A DNA stretch of 51,956 nt from DAHUZL01 sp035533215 (lineage in GTDB: Bacteria > Chloroflexota > Dormibacteria > Aeolococcales > Bog-877): contig DATLUG010000040.1 in the NCBI GenBank assembly GCA_035533215.1, positions 1-51,956 of the forward strand. The letters are read 5' to 3'. Shown piece after piece: positions 9,937 to 16,978 of the stretch (the stretch's first letter is position 1; every line of letters starts with the position of its first letter). The position numbers and the translations under genes are program-made. The notes under the pieces are model-generated. The model worked only from the letters and a program-made list of their open reading frames with translations. It was not told the origin of the DNA and did not search any database.

Positions 9937-10335
9937 TCAGCTCGGTGCGACCACGGCGAGGCACCACTCGCGCGCGGCGTCGGCCTGCCGTGGGTCATAG
10001 GTCACGAAGGCGTCGAGGTCGTCGCCAAGGGAGAGCGCGGTCGCGAGATGGATCGCATCGAGCGAGCGGACGGCGGGCGGGGCGAGCTCGCCGGCTCGGT
10101 CGAGGAGGCGACCGTCCAGGTCGAGGAGGTGGCACCCGGCCAGGACGCGGCGGGCCGCCACCAGGTGCGCCGGCGACACCCGGCGCGCGGCTCGCTGCAC
10201 TTCGGTCCGAGCCAGGGCTGCGGAGACACGGCCGCCCTGGCCCCGGAGGAAGTCCAGCAGGGCCCGTGATTCCGGCTCTTCGACCACCAGCTTGACCAGG
10301 GCGGAGCTGTCGAGGTAGGTGAGGTCAGCGCTCAT
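9937..10335 (-). CDS. vapC: PIN-domain toxin, VapC type
   Basis: A 132-residue PIN-domain protein of normal length for VapC, a Mg-dependent ribonuclease that stops growth by cutting tRNA or rRNA. The four expected acidic residues are present: D9 (TYLDSSALVKL), E45 (ARTEV), D93 (SLDAIHLA) and D114 (TYDPR). The ATG at 10335 overlaps the end of the antitoxin gene by 11 bases, the usual order of antitoxin first and toxin second. It looks intact, unlike the decayed VapBC locus near 22.2-22.9 kb. It is normally held inactive by the antitoxin encoded just upstream. Confidence 0.9.
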   Translation of the reverse strand: MSADLTYLDSSALVKLVVEEPESRALLDFLRGQGGRVSAALARTEVQRAARRVSPAHLVAARRVLAGCHLLDLDGRLLDRAGELAPPAVRSLDAIHLATALSLGDDLDAFVTYDPRQADAAREWCLAVVAPS

Positions 10336-10600
10336 CGAGGCGCAGGGCGGCGAGGGCCTCCGAGCCGAGCGGCCGCCCCGGCGGTGCCGGCAGGGGCTCA
10401 CCGTCAAGGAGGTCCCGTCGGGCGAGCACGACCCTGCCCTCCGCCACCATCTGTGCGAACGGGCTGCCGACGGCCAGCGGAGAGATCCTGGCGACGGGCC
10501 GGCCGCGGTCGGTGATCTCGAGCGTCTCCCCTGCGGCGGCACGTCGGACGATCGCGCTCGCATTCTGCTTGAGTTCCCGGATGCCCACCGTTGCCGCCAT
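10325..10600 (-). CDS. vapB: Phd/YefM-type antitoxin (VapB)
   Basis: A 91-residue protein. The first ~50 residues (VGIRELKQNASAIVRR, then GETLEITDRGRPVARI) are the classic Phd/YefM DNA-binding fold. The tail is expected to wrap the PIN toxin encoded downstream. In-frame codons exist upstream of 10600, but a TACAAT -10 box lies six bases before this ATG, so the transcript should start on it and the shorter, leaderless form is preferred. Antitoxins of this class repress their own promoter, so the region around 10601-10640 is the likely operator; no clear palindrome is visible there. Confidence 0.88.
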   Translation of the reverse strand: MAATVGIRELKQNASAIVRRAAAGETLEITDRGRPVARISPLAVGSPFAQMVAEGRVVLARRDLLDGEPLPAPPGRPLGSEALAALRLDER

Positions 10601-10606
10601 GTCCAC

Positions 10607-10612
10607 ATTGTA
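10607..10612 (-). promoter_or_regulatory. extended -10 box TGCTACAAT for vapBC
   Basis: On the minus strand TACAAT is preceded by TGC, an extended -10 form, and ends six bases before the vapB ATG. This predicts a leaderless vapBC transcript. No -35 match is found at the expected distance. Confidence 0.55.
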
Positions 10613-10804
10613 GCACATGACGGCTCAGATGGGGTCACAGGTGTCGGCGTTCCGGGTGCGTCTCCTCGTCACCCGGGGCCCGGGGGGGTGGCGGCCTGCT
10701 TCAATGGGGCCGGTCGCCCCGGCCGCGCCGCGCCCGGTGAGGGGCCGTCGCCACCCTGATCTGGGCGGCGTCCGCAGCCACGTTCCGAGGTGAGGTTCTC
10801 CGCG

Positions 10805-12304
10805 ATGGCCGAGCTCGATCCCGACTTCCTCGCCCTGCCCCAGGACGAGCTGGTCTCGTCGGCGCTGGAGGCGATGGCCGAGTTGCCGGGCCTCGACTAC
10901 GGGGACCTGCGCGTCCACCGCGATCGGATCGAGCTCCTCCACGTCAAGGAGCGGGCCCTGGAGGCCCACCAGGAGCTGCACCCGTGCGGCGTCGGGGTGC
11001 GGCTCATCGTCGGAGGCGCCTGGGGCTTCTGCGGCTCCAGCGACTGCACCGCTGACGGCGTCCGCCGCGCGGTCCGGCGGGCGGCGGAGCTGGCCCGGAC
11101 CCTCGGTCCGCTGCAGACCGAGCGGGTCGAGCTCGCTCCCGAGCCGCCGCACCGGGCCACCTGGATCGGGCCCTGCGAGCAGGATCCGTTCCGGGTGCCG
11201 CTGGAGGAGAAGCTCGCCTTCATGCAGACGGTCACCGACCGTCTCCTGCGCGGGGGCGCGGAGTTCGCCGACTTCGTCTCTCAGGCGGTGGTGGAGAGCC
11301 GGCTCTTCGTCAGCACCGAGGGCTCCAGGATCCGGCAGCAGCGGACCAGGGTGCACCCCCTGTACCAGGCCGGGATCCGCGACCGCGACGGGTCGGGCCT
11401 GGTCGAGACCATGCGGTCGGGGTCGCGGCCGGCGGGGGAGGGGTGGGAGTACGTCCGCCGCCACGGATTCCCGGAGGAGGCCGAGCGGACGGTGGAGCTC
11501 CTGCGGGAGAAGCTCGCCGCCCCGCCGGTGGTGCCGGGGCCCACCGACCTCGTCATCGACCCCTCCAACCTCTGGCTCACCGTCCACGAGTCGGTGGCCC
11601 ATGGCACCGAGCTCGACCGGGCCCTCGGGTACGAGGCCAACTTCGCCGGCACCACCTTCGCCACCCCCGACCGGGTCGGCAGCCTGCGCTACGGCTCGCC
11701 CCTGATGCACGTGACCGGTGACCGGCTGGAGCCGCGGGGCCTGGCTTCGGTCGGCTTCGACGACGAGGGGGTGGCGGCCCAGCGCTGGGACATCATCCGG
11801 GGCGGGGTCCTGGTCGGCTACCAGCTGGACCGGCAGATGGCCCACCGCTTCCAGCAGCCCCGCTCCAATGGCTGCGCGTTCGCCGACAGCTGGGCCCACG
11901 TCCCGCTGCAGCGGATGCCCAACGTGTCGCTGCAGCCCAACCCCGATGACGACGTCAGCCTGGAGCAGCTCTTCGGCGAGGTCCGCGACGGGATCTACGT
12001 GGTGGGCGACAAGTCGTGGTCGATCGACCAGCAGCGCTACAACTTCCAGTTCACCGGCCAGCGCTTCTACCGGATTCGGGACGGCCGGCTCCAGGGCCAG
12101 CTCCGCGACGTCGCCTATCAGTCGCGCACCCCCGACTTCTGGGCGGGGCTGGCGGCCCTCGGGGGGCCGTCGACCTGGTCGCTCCAGGGCGCCTTCAACT
12201 GCGGGAAGGGCCAGCCCGAGCAGGTGGCGCCGGTCTCCCACGGTGTGCCGGCGGCGCTGTTCCGGGGGGTCAACGTGCTCAACACCCGCAGCGAGGCCGG
12301 CTGA
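10805..12304 (+). CDS. tldD: TldD metalloprotease subunit
   Basis: A 499-residue TldD protein. The zinc motif HExxxH appears as HESVAH (H261, E262, H266) in the conserved context HESVAHGTELDRALGYEA, with the family's C-terminal beta-barrel domain following. TldD pairs with TldE in a heterodimer that clips unfolded peptides and, in some bacteria, removes leader peptides from ribosomally made natural products or degrades the CcdA antitoxin. The ATG at 10805 was chosen because a purine-rich ribosome site (GAGGTGAGG) lies nine bases before it; a GTG at 10790 is also in frame. The stop overlaps the tldE start (TGATG). No natural-product precursor gene is nearby, so a housekeeping proteolytic role is most likely. 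Confidence 0.93.
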   Translation: MAELDPDFLALPQDELVSSALEAMAELPGLDYGDLRVHRDRIELLHVKERALEAHQELHPCGVGVRLIVGGAWGFCGSSDCTADGVRRAVRRAAELARTLGPLQTERVELAPEPPHRATWIGPCEQDPFRVPLEEKLAFMQTVTDRLLRGGAEFADFVSQAVVESRLFVSTEGSRIRQQRTRVHPLYQAGIRDRDGSGLVETMRSGSRPAGEGWEYVRRHGFPEEAERTVELLREKLAAPPVVPGPTDLVIDPSNLWLTVHESVAHGTELDRALGYEANFAGTTFATPDRVGSLRYGSPLMHVTGDRLEPRGLASVGFDDEGVAAQRWDIIRGGVLVGYQLDRQMAHRFQQPRSNGCAFADSWAHVPLQRMPNVSLQPNPDDDVSLEQLFGEVRDGIYVVGDKSWSIDQQRYNFQFTGQRFYRIRDGRLQGQLRDVAYQSRTPDFWAGLAALGGPSTWSLQGAFNCGKGQPEQVAPVSHGVPAALFRGVNVLNTRSEAG

Positions 12305-13653
12305 TGGACGGCGCGGAGGCCGTCGAGGCTGCCCTCGGCTCGGGGGCCGCGATCGCGATCGCCCGGGAGTCCACCGCGGTCAACTGCCGCTGGGCCAACA
12401 ATGCCCTCACCACCAACGGGGTGGAGGAGTCCTTGGACTGCACCGCGATCGCGATCGTGGACGGGGGGGTGGGAAGCGAGGCGGCGGACGTGACCGCGGC
12501 CGCGGACTGCGTACGGGCGGCGGGGCGGGCGGTCGCGGCGGCACGGCAGGCGCCGGCCGCCGAGGACCGGATGGCCCTGCTGGGGCCGGACGACGCGCCT
12601 GCGGCCTCGCCGGCCCCGGGGCCGGCCGCCGGGCCCGAGACCCTCCTGCCCCTGGTCGAGCCCCTGCGCCAGGTGCTGGAGCGGGCCAGGCACGACGATC
12701 TGCGCTGCTTCGGGTTCGCGGAGGTGGAGGCTGCCCGCGAGGTGCTCGGGATCACGACCGGTCTGCGCGCCGCCGGCCACCGGGTCGCCGGCAGCGTCAC
12801 GATGACGGTGAAGACCAAGGACCTGCAGAGGAGCGCCTGGGTCGGCGGGGTCGCGGCCGACCTCGGCCAGCTCGACCTGGGGCGTCTCTACGAGCGGGCC
12901 GCCAGCCGGCTCGGGTGGAGCGAGAAGCGCCGGGAGCTGCCGGCCGGTCGCTACGAGGTGATCCTGGAGCCGACCGCGGTGGCGGAGCTCATCCTCCGGC
13001 TGGTGTGGGAGATGCACGCCCGCGGTGCCGACGAGGGCAAGACCGCCTTCGCCGGCCCCGACGGGCCCAGGGTGGGCGAGCGCCTCTACGCCAAAGGCGT
13101 GACCCTTCGGGGAGACCCCGGGGCCCGGGGCCTGGAGACGCCGGCGTTCGTCCGCGCTGCGGCCTCCAGCGAGTTCAGCTCCATCTTCGACAACGGGCTC
13201 GCGGTCGGTCCCACCAGCTGGGTGGAGCAGGGCGTCCAGCAGCCCCTGATCTGCCCCAGGGCATGGGCGCGCAAGCGTGGCCACCCGGTGCGGCCCCCGA
13301 CCGACAACCTCCTCATGGATGGCGGCGCCCCCTCGCTGGAGGCGATGATCCGGGGCTCGGAGCGGGCGCTCCTCGTCACCAGCCTCTGGTACATCCGTGA
13401 GGTCGATCCCACCACCATGCTGCTCACCGGGCTCACCCGGGACGGGGTCTTCCTCATCGAGCGCGGGAGCGTGGTGGGGGCGGTCAACAACTTCCGGTTC
13501 AACGAGAGCCCCCTCGGCGTCCTGGCCCGCACCCTGGAGGTCGGGGTGGCGGAGCCGACCCTCTCACGCGAGGTGGGAACCGACGTCCTCGTCTCTGCGC
13601 CCCCGATCCGGGTCGACGCCTTCAACATGTCCTCGGTCTCCGACGCGGTCTGA
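12304..13653 (+). CDS. tldE: TldE (PmbA-like) subunit
   Basis: A 449-residue partner of TldD, starting at the ATG that shares a base with the tldD stop codon. It has the TldE/PmbA fold signatures (VNCRWANNALTTNG near the N-terminus, PPTDNLLMDGG and VNNFRFNESPL in the C-terminal half) but no HExxxH zinc motif, as expected for the non-catalytic chain. It is somewhat rich in Ala and Pro between residues ~80 and 120. The overlap suggests translational coupling to give equal amounts of the two chains. Confidence 0.92.
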   Translation: MDGAEAVEAALGSGAAIAIARESTAVNCRWANNALTTNGVEESLDCTAIAIVDGGVGSEAADVTAAADCVRAAGRAVAAARQAPAAEDRMALLGPDDAPAASPAPGPAAGPETLLPLVEPLRQVLERARHDDLRCFGFAEVEAAREVLGITTGLRAAGHRVAGSVTMTVKTKDLQRSAWVGGVAADLGQLDLGRLYERAASRLGWSEKRRELPAGRYEVILEPTAVAELILRLVWEMHARGADEGKTAFAGPDGPRVGERLYAKGVTLRGDPGARGLETPAFVRAAASSEFSSIFDNGLAVGPTSWVEQGVQQPLICPRAWARKRGHPVRPPTDNLLMDGGAPSLEAMIRGSERALLVTSLWYIREVDPTTMLLTGLTRDGVFLIERGSVVGAVNNFRFNESPLGVLARTLEVGVAEPTLSREVGTDVLVSAPPIRVDAFNMSSVSDAV

Positions 13654-13704
13654 GGGCCGCCCGACGCACGGAGCCCTGGAGGCGGCGAAGATCTAGCCGA
13701 GCGG

Positions 13705-13710
13705 TATGAT
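13705..13710 (+). promoter_or_regulatory. -10 box TATGAT before the ATPase gene
   Basis: TATGAT is close to the TATAAT consensus and ends eight bases before the GTG at 13719. It supports a separate, leaderless transcript beginning here rather than read-through from tldE. Confidence 0.5.
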
Positions 13711-13718
13711 TCCTGCAG

Positions 13719-14846
13719 GTGAGATCATCGGCCCCGTACCACTTCGGCTCACCGGTCGGCCCCGAGCACTTCGCGGACCGCGAACCGGAGCTCGCGCTCC
13801 TGGCCGGGCGGATGATCGGCGGGATCAGCGTGATCGTCCACGCCCCCCGGCGGTTCGGCAAGACCTCTCTGGTTCGGCGCGGACTGCTGGCGGCGGAGGC
13901 GGCGGGGGCGGGGGTGGGCTACGCCAACCTGCTGCGCTGCTCGACGAGGCGGGAGGCTGCCCAGACCGTGGTCCGCGCGATCTTCGCCGGCCCCCTGCAT
14001 CGACGTGACCTCCTGCGTCGGCTCGGCGGCCTGCTGGAGCGGATCCGGGTGCGGCCGACCGTGGAGGTCGCCACCGACGGACGGGTGCAGCTGGGGTTCG
14101 ACCCGGCCCTGGCGGACCGGGACTGGGGCGGCGCCATGGGCGACGCCTGCCGGATCCTGGCCGAGGAGGCGGGCCGCCGCCCGGTGGCGCTGGCGCTCGA
14201 CGAGTTCCAGCAGGTCGCCGAGATCGACGCCGGGCTGGCCGGGGTGTTCAAGGCGATGCTCGACGAGGCGCCCTCGGTGTCGTTCGTCCTCGCGGGATCG
14301 CACCTCCACCTCATGGAACGGCTCACCACCCTGCCGGGGGCTCCGCTGCTCGGCATGGGGGAGCTCCTGCGCCTGGGCCCGATCCCGGAGCCGGCGATGA
14401 CCGCCTACCTCGTCCGCCAGTCGCGACGGGCCGGGCGGCCGATGGACGAGGCGGCCGCCCGCCTGGTCTCGGCGCTGGCGGGGCCGGTCCCCAACGACGT
14501 CCAGCGGCTCGCCCAGAGCGCCTTCGACACGGCCGACGCCGTGATCGACGCCGGCTGCGTGGAGCGGGGGATGGAGCTGGCGGTGTCCCGCCAGTCGGCG
14601 ACCTTCGCGGAGCGCTACGAGCGGCTGTCCGGGACGGCCCAGCGGCTCCTCCGTCTCCTTGCCGAGGGGCCGGTCGCCCGCCCCTACGCCCGGGCGGTGA
14701 TGACCGGGCTGGAGGTCGCCAACGACAATGCCGTGCGCAAGGCGCTGGCGGCGCTCACCTTCGCGGAGCTCGCGGTCCGCACCGGCGGCGCCTGGCACGT
14801 CGCCGACCCGTTCCTCCGGCGCTGGCTCGTGAGCGGGGCGGACTGA
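13719..14846 (+). CDS. P-loop ATPase of the ATPase_2 (MNS) type
   Basis: A 375-residue ATPase. It opens with a conserved FADREPEL segment, then a Walker A motif APRRFGKTSL (K48, T49) and a Walker B motif LALDEFQQV (D161, E162). A sensor-like AGSHLHLMERL follows, and the C-terminal ~120 residues look like winged-helix repeats. These are hallmarks of the ATPase_2/MNS clade common in archaea and some bacteria, usually linked to mobile elements or regulation. No ribosome site precedes the GTG start; a TATGAT box sits eight bases upstream instead. The alpha/beta hydrolase follows after two bases, so the two probably share a transcript. The biological role is unknown. Confidence 0.8.
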   Translation: MRSSAPYHFGSPVGPEHFADREPELALLAGRMIGGISVIVHAPRRFGKTSLVRRGLLAAEAAGAGVGYANLLRCSTRREAAQTVVRAIFAGPLHRRDLLRRLGGLLERIRVRPTVEVATDGRVQLGFDPALADRDWGGAMGDACRILAEEAGRRPVALALDEFQQVAEIDAGLAGVFKAMLDEAPSVSFVLAGSHLHLMERLTTLPGAPLLGMGELLRLGPIPEPAMTAYLVRQSRRAGRPMDEAAARLVSALAGPVPNDVQRLAQSAFDTADAVIDAGCVERGMELAVSRQSATFAERYERLSGTAQRLLRLLAEGPVARPYARAVMTGLEVANDNAVRKALAALTFAELAVRTGGAWHVADPFLRRWLVSGAD

Positions 14847-14848
14847 CG

Positions 14849-15760
14849 GTGTCCGGCGAGGGCGGGGCACCCCCCGCTGGCGGCGATTCGGCCATCCGCG
14901 AGCACCGGGTGGCGGTGGGCTCGATCCACCTCTCCCTCCGTGAGCGGGGCGGCGGGACACCGCCCGTCCTCTGCCTGCACGGGCTCGCCAGCAACGCCCG
15001 CTGGTGGGACCTGGTCGGGGCCCGGCTCGCCCCCCGCCGCCGGGTGGTGGCGCCTGACCTCCGCGGGCACGGCGGCAGCGATCGGCCCGCCGACGGCTAT
15101 GGCTTCGACGAGGTCGGCACCGACGTCATCACGCTGATGGAGGCGCTCGCGCTGCCGCCGGCCGTGGTCGTGGGTCACAGCTGGGGCGCGTCCGTCGCCC
15201 TCTGGCTGGCGGTCCGGGCCGAGGCGCGGGTCCTGGGGCTGGTGCTGGTGGATGGGGGGACCGGGGACCTGCGCCGGGTGTTCGGGCCCAGCTGGACCGA
15301 GGCGGAGCGGGCCATGACCCCGCCGGACTTCCCCGAGCTGGCCGTGGGCGACCTGCCCTCCCTCCTCGCCCGCTCGCCCCTCGCCGAGGGCTCCGATCCC
15401 GCCACCACCGCGGCGATCCTGCTCGGGAACCTGGAGCTGGCGCCCTCGGGTGGGCTGCGTCCCCGCCTCGACCGCCGCCGCCACCTGCTCATCGCCCGGG
15501 CCCTCTGGGAGCTCGACGGCCGTCAGCTGATCGGGGCGGTGACCCAGCCGGTGCTGCTGGTCCCGGCTCGCGACCCGCGGCAGGCGGTACGCCAGGCCGA
15601 GCGGGAGCGTTCGGTCGCGGACGCGCTGGCGATGCTGCTCGGGCGCGGGCGGGTCAGCTGGATCGATGGCGGCCACGACCTCCCGGTGCAGCGGCCCGCG
15701 GAGGTCGCGGCGGCGATCGACACCTTCGTCGGGGGCCTCCCCGAGCCCGCCGTGCCGTAG
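14849..15760 (+). CDS. alpha/beta-fold hydrolase
   Basis: A 303-residue hydrolase with the oxyanion motif HGLASN, the nucleophile elbow GHSWGAS (S111) and a C-terminal catalytic His in DGGHDLP (H276). The DLRGHGGSDRP segment is typical of this superfamily. The GTG start follows the ATPase stop by two bases. The substrate cannot be predicted; esterases, lactonases and C-C hydrolases all share this pattern. Its TAG stop codon forms the first half of the TAGGCT box placed before the next gene. Confidence 0.85.
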   Translation: MSGEGGAPPAGGDSAIREHRVAVGSIHLSLRERGGGTPPVLCLHGLASNARWWDLVGARLAPRRRVVAPDLRGHGGSDRPADGYGFDEVGTDVITLMEALALPPAVVVGHSWGASVALWLAVRAEARVLGLVLVDGGTGDLRRVFGPSWTEAERAMTPPDFPELAVGDLPSLLARSPLAEGSDPATTAAILLGNLELAPSGGLRPRLDRRRHLLIARALWELDGRQLIGAVTQPVLLVPARDPRQAVRQAERERSVADALAMLLGRGRVSWIDGGHDLPVQRPAEVAAAIDTFVGGLPEPAVP

Positions 15761-15763
15761 GCT
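15758..15763 (+). promoter_or_regulatory. -10 box TAGGCT overlapping a stop codon
   Basis: TAGGCT begins at the TAG stop codon of the hydrolase gene and ends seven bases before the GTG of the HhH-GPD gene. The same hexamer stands eight bases before the MutY-like gene start at 37042, which supports it being a promoter element. Confidence 0.45.
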
Positions 15764-15770
15764 GGCCGGC

Positions 15771-16370
15771 GTGCCCGCTCGTCCGGCCCCGCCGCGATCC
15801 CTGCCCTTCACCGGCGACGACGAGTCTGATCGGCTCCTCGCCGAGGACCCCTTCGCGCTCCTCGTCGGATTCGCCCTCGATCAGCAGGTCCCGGTCCAGA
15901 AGGCGTTCCGAGCGCCCCTGCTCCTCCGCCAGCGCCTCGGCACCCTCGATCCCGCCGCGATCGCCGCCCGCCCCGCCGGCGAGATCGCCCGGGCCTTCGC
16001 GGGCCCTCCGGCGCTGCACCGGTTCCCGCAGATGATGGCCCGGCGGGTCGCCGCCCTCGCCGCGGCGGTGTCGCACGATTACGGGGGCGACGCCGCCGCG
16101 CTCTGGCGGGGTGCGGCCGACGGGCGCGAGCTGGCGGCCCGGCTCCGGGCCCTTCCCGGCTTCGGGCCGATGAAGGTGGCGGTCGTGATCGCCCTGCTGG
16201 GGCGGCAGTTCGGGGTCCGGCCCCGGGGCTGGGAGCAGGAGGTCCCGGGCCACCCCACCCTGGGCGAGGTCACGACCCCCGAGGAGCTCCTCGCCTACCA
16301 GGCCGGCAAGCGCCAGGCGAAGGCGACCAGGCGCCAGGCCGGACCCGCGGGCGGCGCGGCTGACTCGTGA
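15771..16370 (+). CDS. HhH-GPD family DNA-repair-like protein (TIGR03252-like)
   Basis: A 199-residue protein resembling the uncharacterised HhH-GPD family widespread in actinobacteria. Signatures include DPFALLVGFALDQQVPVQKAF, ALHRFPQMMARRV and a helix-hairpin-helix segment LRALPGFGPMKV, which binds DNA backbone. Base-excision glycosylases of the superfamily use an Asp after the hairpin; here the region reads VIALLGRQFGVRPRGW, as in this subfamily, so glycosylase activity is unproven. The GTG start is preferred because a TAGGCT box lies seven bases upstream, giving a leaderless message; no ribosome site is seen. Confidence 0.8.
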   Translation: MPARPAPPRSLPFTGDDESDRLLAEDPFALLVGFALDQQVPVQKAFRAPLLLRQRLGTLDPAAIAARPAGEIARAFAGPPALHRFPQMMARRVAALAAAVSHDYGGDAAALWRGAADGRELAARLRALPGFGPMKVAVVIALLGRQFGVRPRGWEQEVPGHPTLGEVTTPEELLAYQAGKRQAKATRRQAGPAGGAADS

Positions 16371-16459
16371 GGGCAACGAATACACGCAGCGTAGGAAACC
16401 CCGGGCTCGCGAAGTCGTCACAAATTGCCCACAGGGGCTGAAGTGCGTTGACCCCGGGC

Positions 16460-16465
16460 TAGGCT
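16460..16465 (+). promoter_or_regulatory. candidate -10 box TAGGCT for the Tad-like cluster
   Basis: TAGGCT lies about 60 bases before the first Tad-like gene in a 157-base intergenic region that is less GC-rich than its surroundings. A TTGACC six bases upstream is too close to be its -35 box. Confidence 0.35.
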
Positions 16466-16527
16466 CTCGTTCAGAATCGCGGCACGCGACGTGTGCCCCG
16501 ATGCCTCGGCGCGCCAAGGAGACTCCG

Positions 16528-16968
16528 GTGGAGCCCCATTCAAGGCGTGGGCGGGCGCGGCGCGCCGAGCGCGGCCAGTCGGTGGTGGAGATGGCGTTCG
16601 TCCTCCCGGTGGCCCTCCTTCTCCTCGCCCTGGTGGTGGACGCCGGCCAGTTCATCGTGGGGAGCATCAACCTGAACCAGGTCGCGCGAGCCTCCGCCAC
16701 GGCGGCATCCTTCTCCGCCGACCACGGCGGCACCACCGCCGAGATCGACGCCCAGGCCGTCAAAGCGGCCACCGCCGACCAGCCGGGGATCAGCTTCACC
16801 TATTGCGGGGCACCCCCGGTGACGCCCCCGTGCGTGACGGTGAACCAGACCGCGACGGTCCCCAACGCGGTGCCGATCGAGCAGGTCACGGTCTATCAGT
16901 CGGTGACGCCCCTTGTCCCCCTCTTCCCTGGGATGACGCTCCAGGCCTCGGCCGCGGCGGCGTACTGA
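16528..16968 (+). CDS. TadE-like pilus/secretion protein
   Basis: A 146-residue protein with a basic N-terminus, the GQSVVEMAFVLP motif and one hydrophobic segment at residues ~19-43, the pattern of TadE-like pseudopilins of Flp/Tad systems. The start is the GTG at 16528 because AAGGAGA sits at good ribosome-site distance; an in-frame ATG at 16501 would lie upstream of that site. Two Cys residues near the C-terminus (YCGAPPVTPPC) could pair outside the cell. It begins a three-gene cluster with a TadG-like and another TadE-like gene. The Tad motor and platform genes are not in this window. Confidence 0.83.
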   Translation: MEPHSRRGRARRAERGQSVVEMAFVLPVALLLLALVVDAGQFIVGSINLNQVARASATAASFSADHGGTTAEIDAQAVKAATADQPGISFTYCGAPPVTPPCVTVNQTATVPNAVPIEQVTVYQSVTPLVPLFPGMTLQASAAAAY

Positions 16969-16978
16969 GGTGGTCAAG

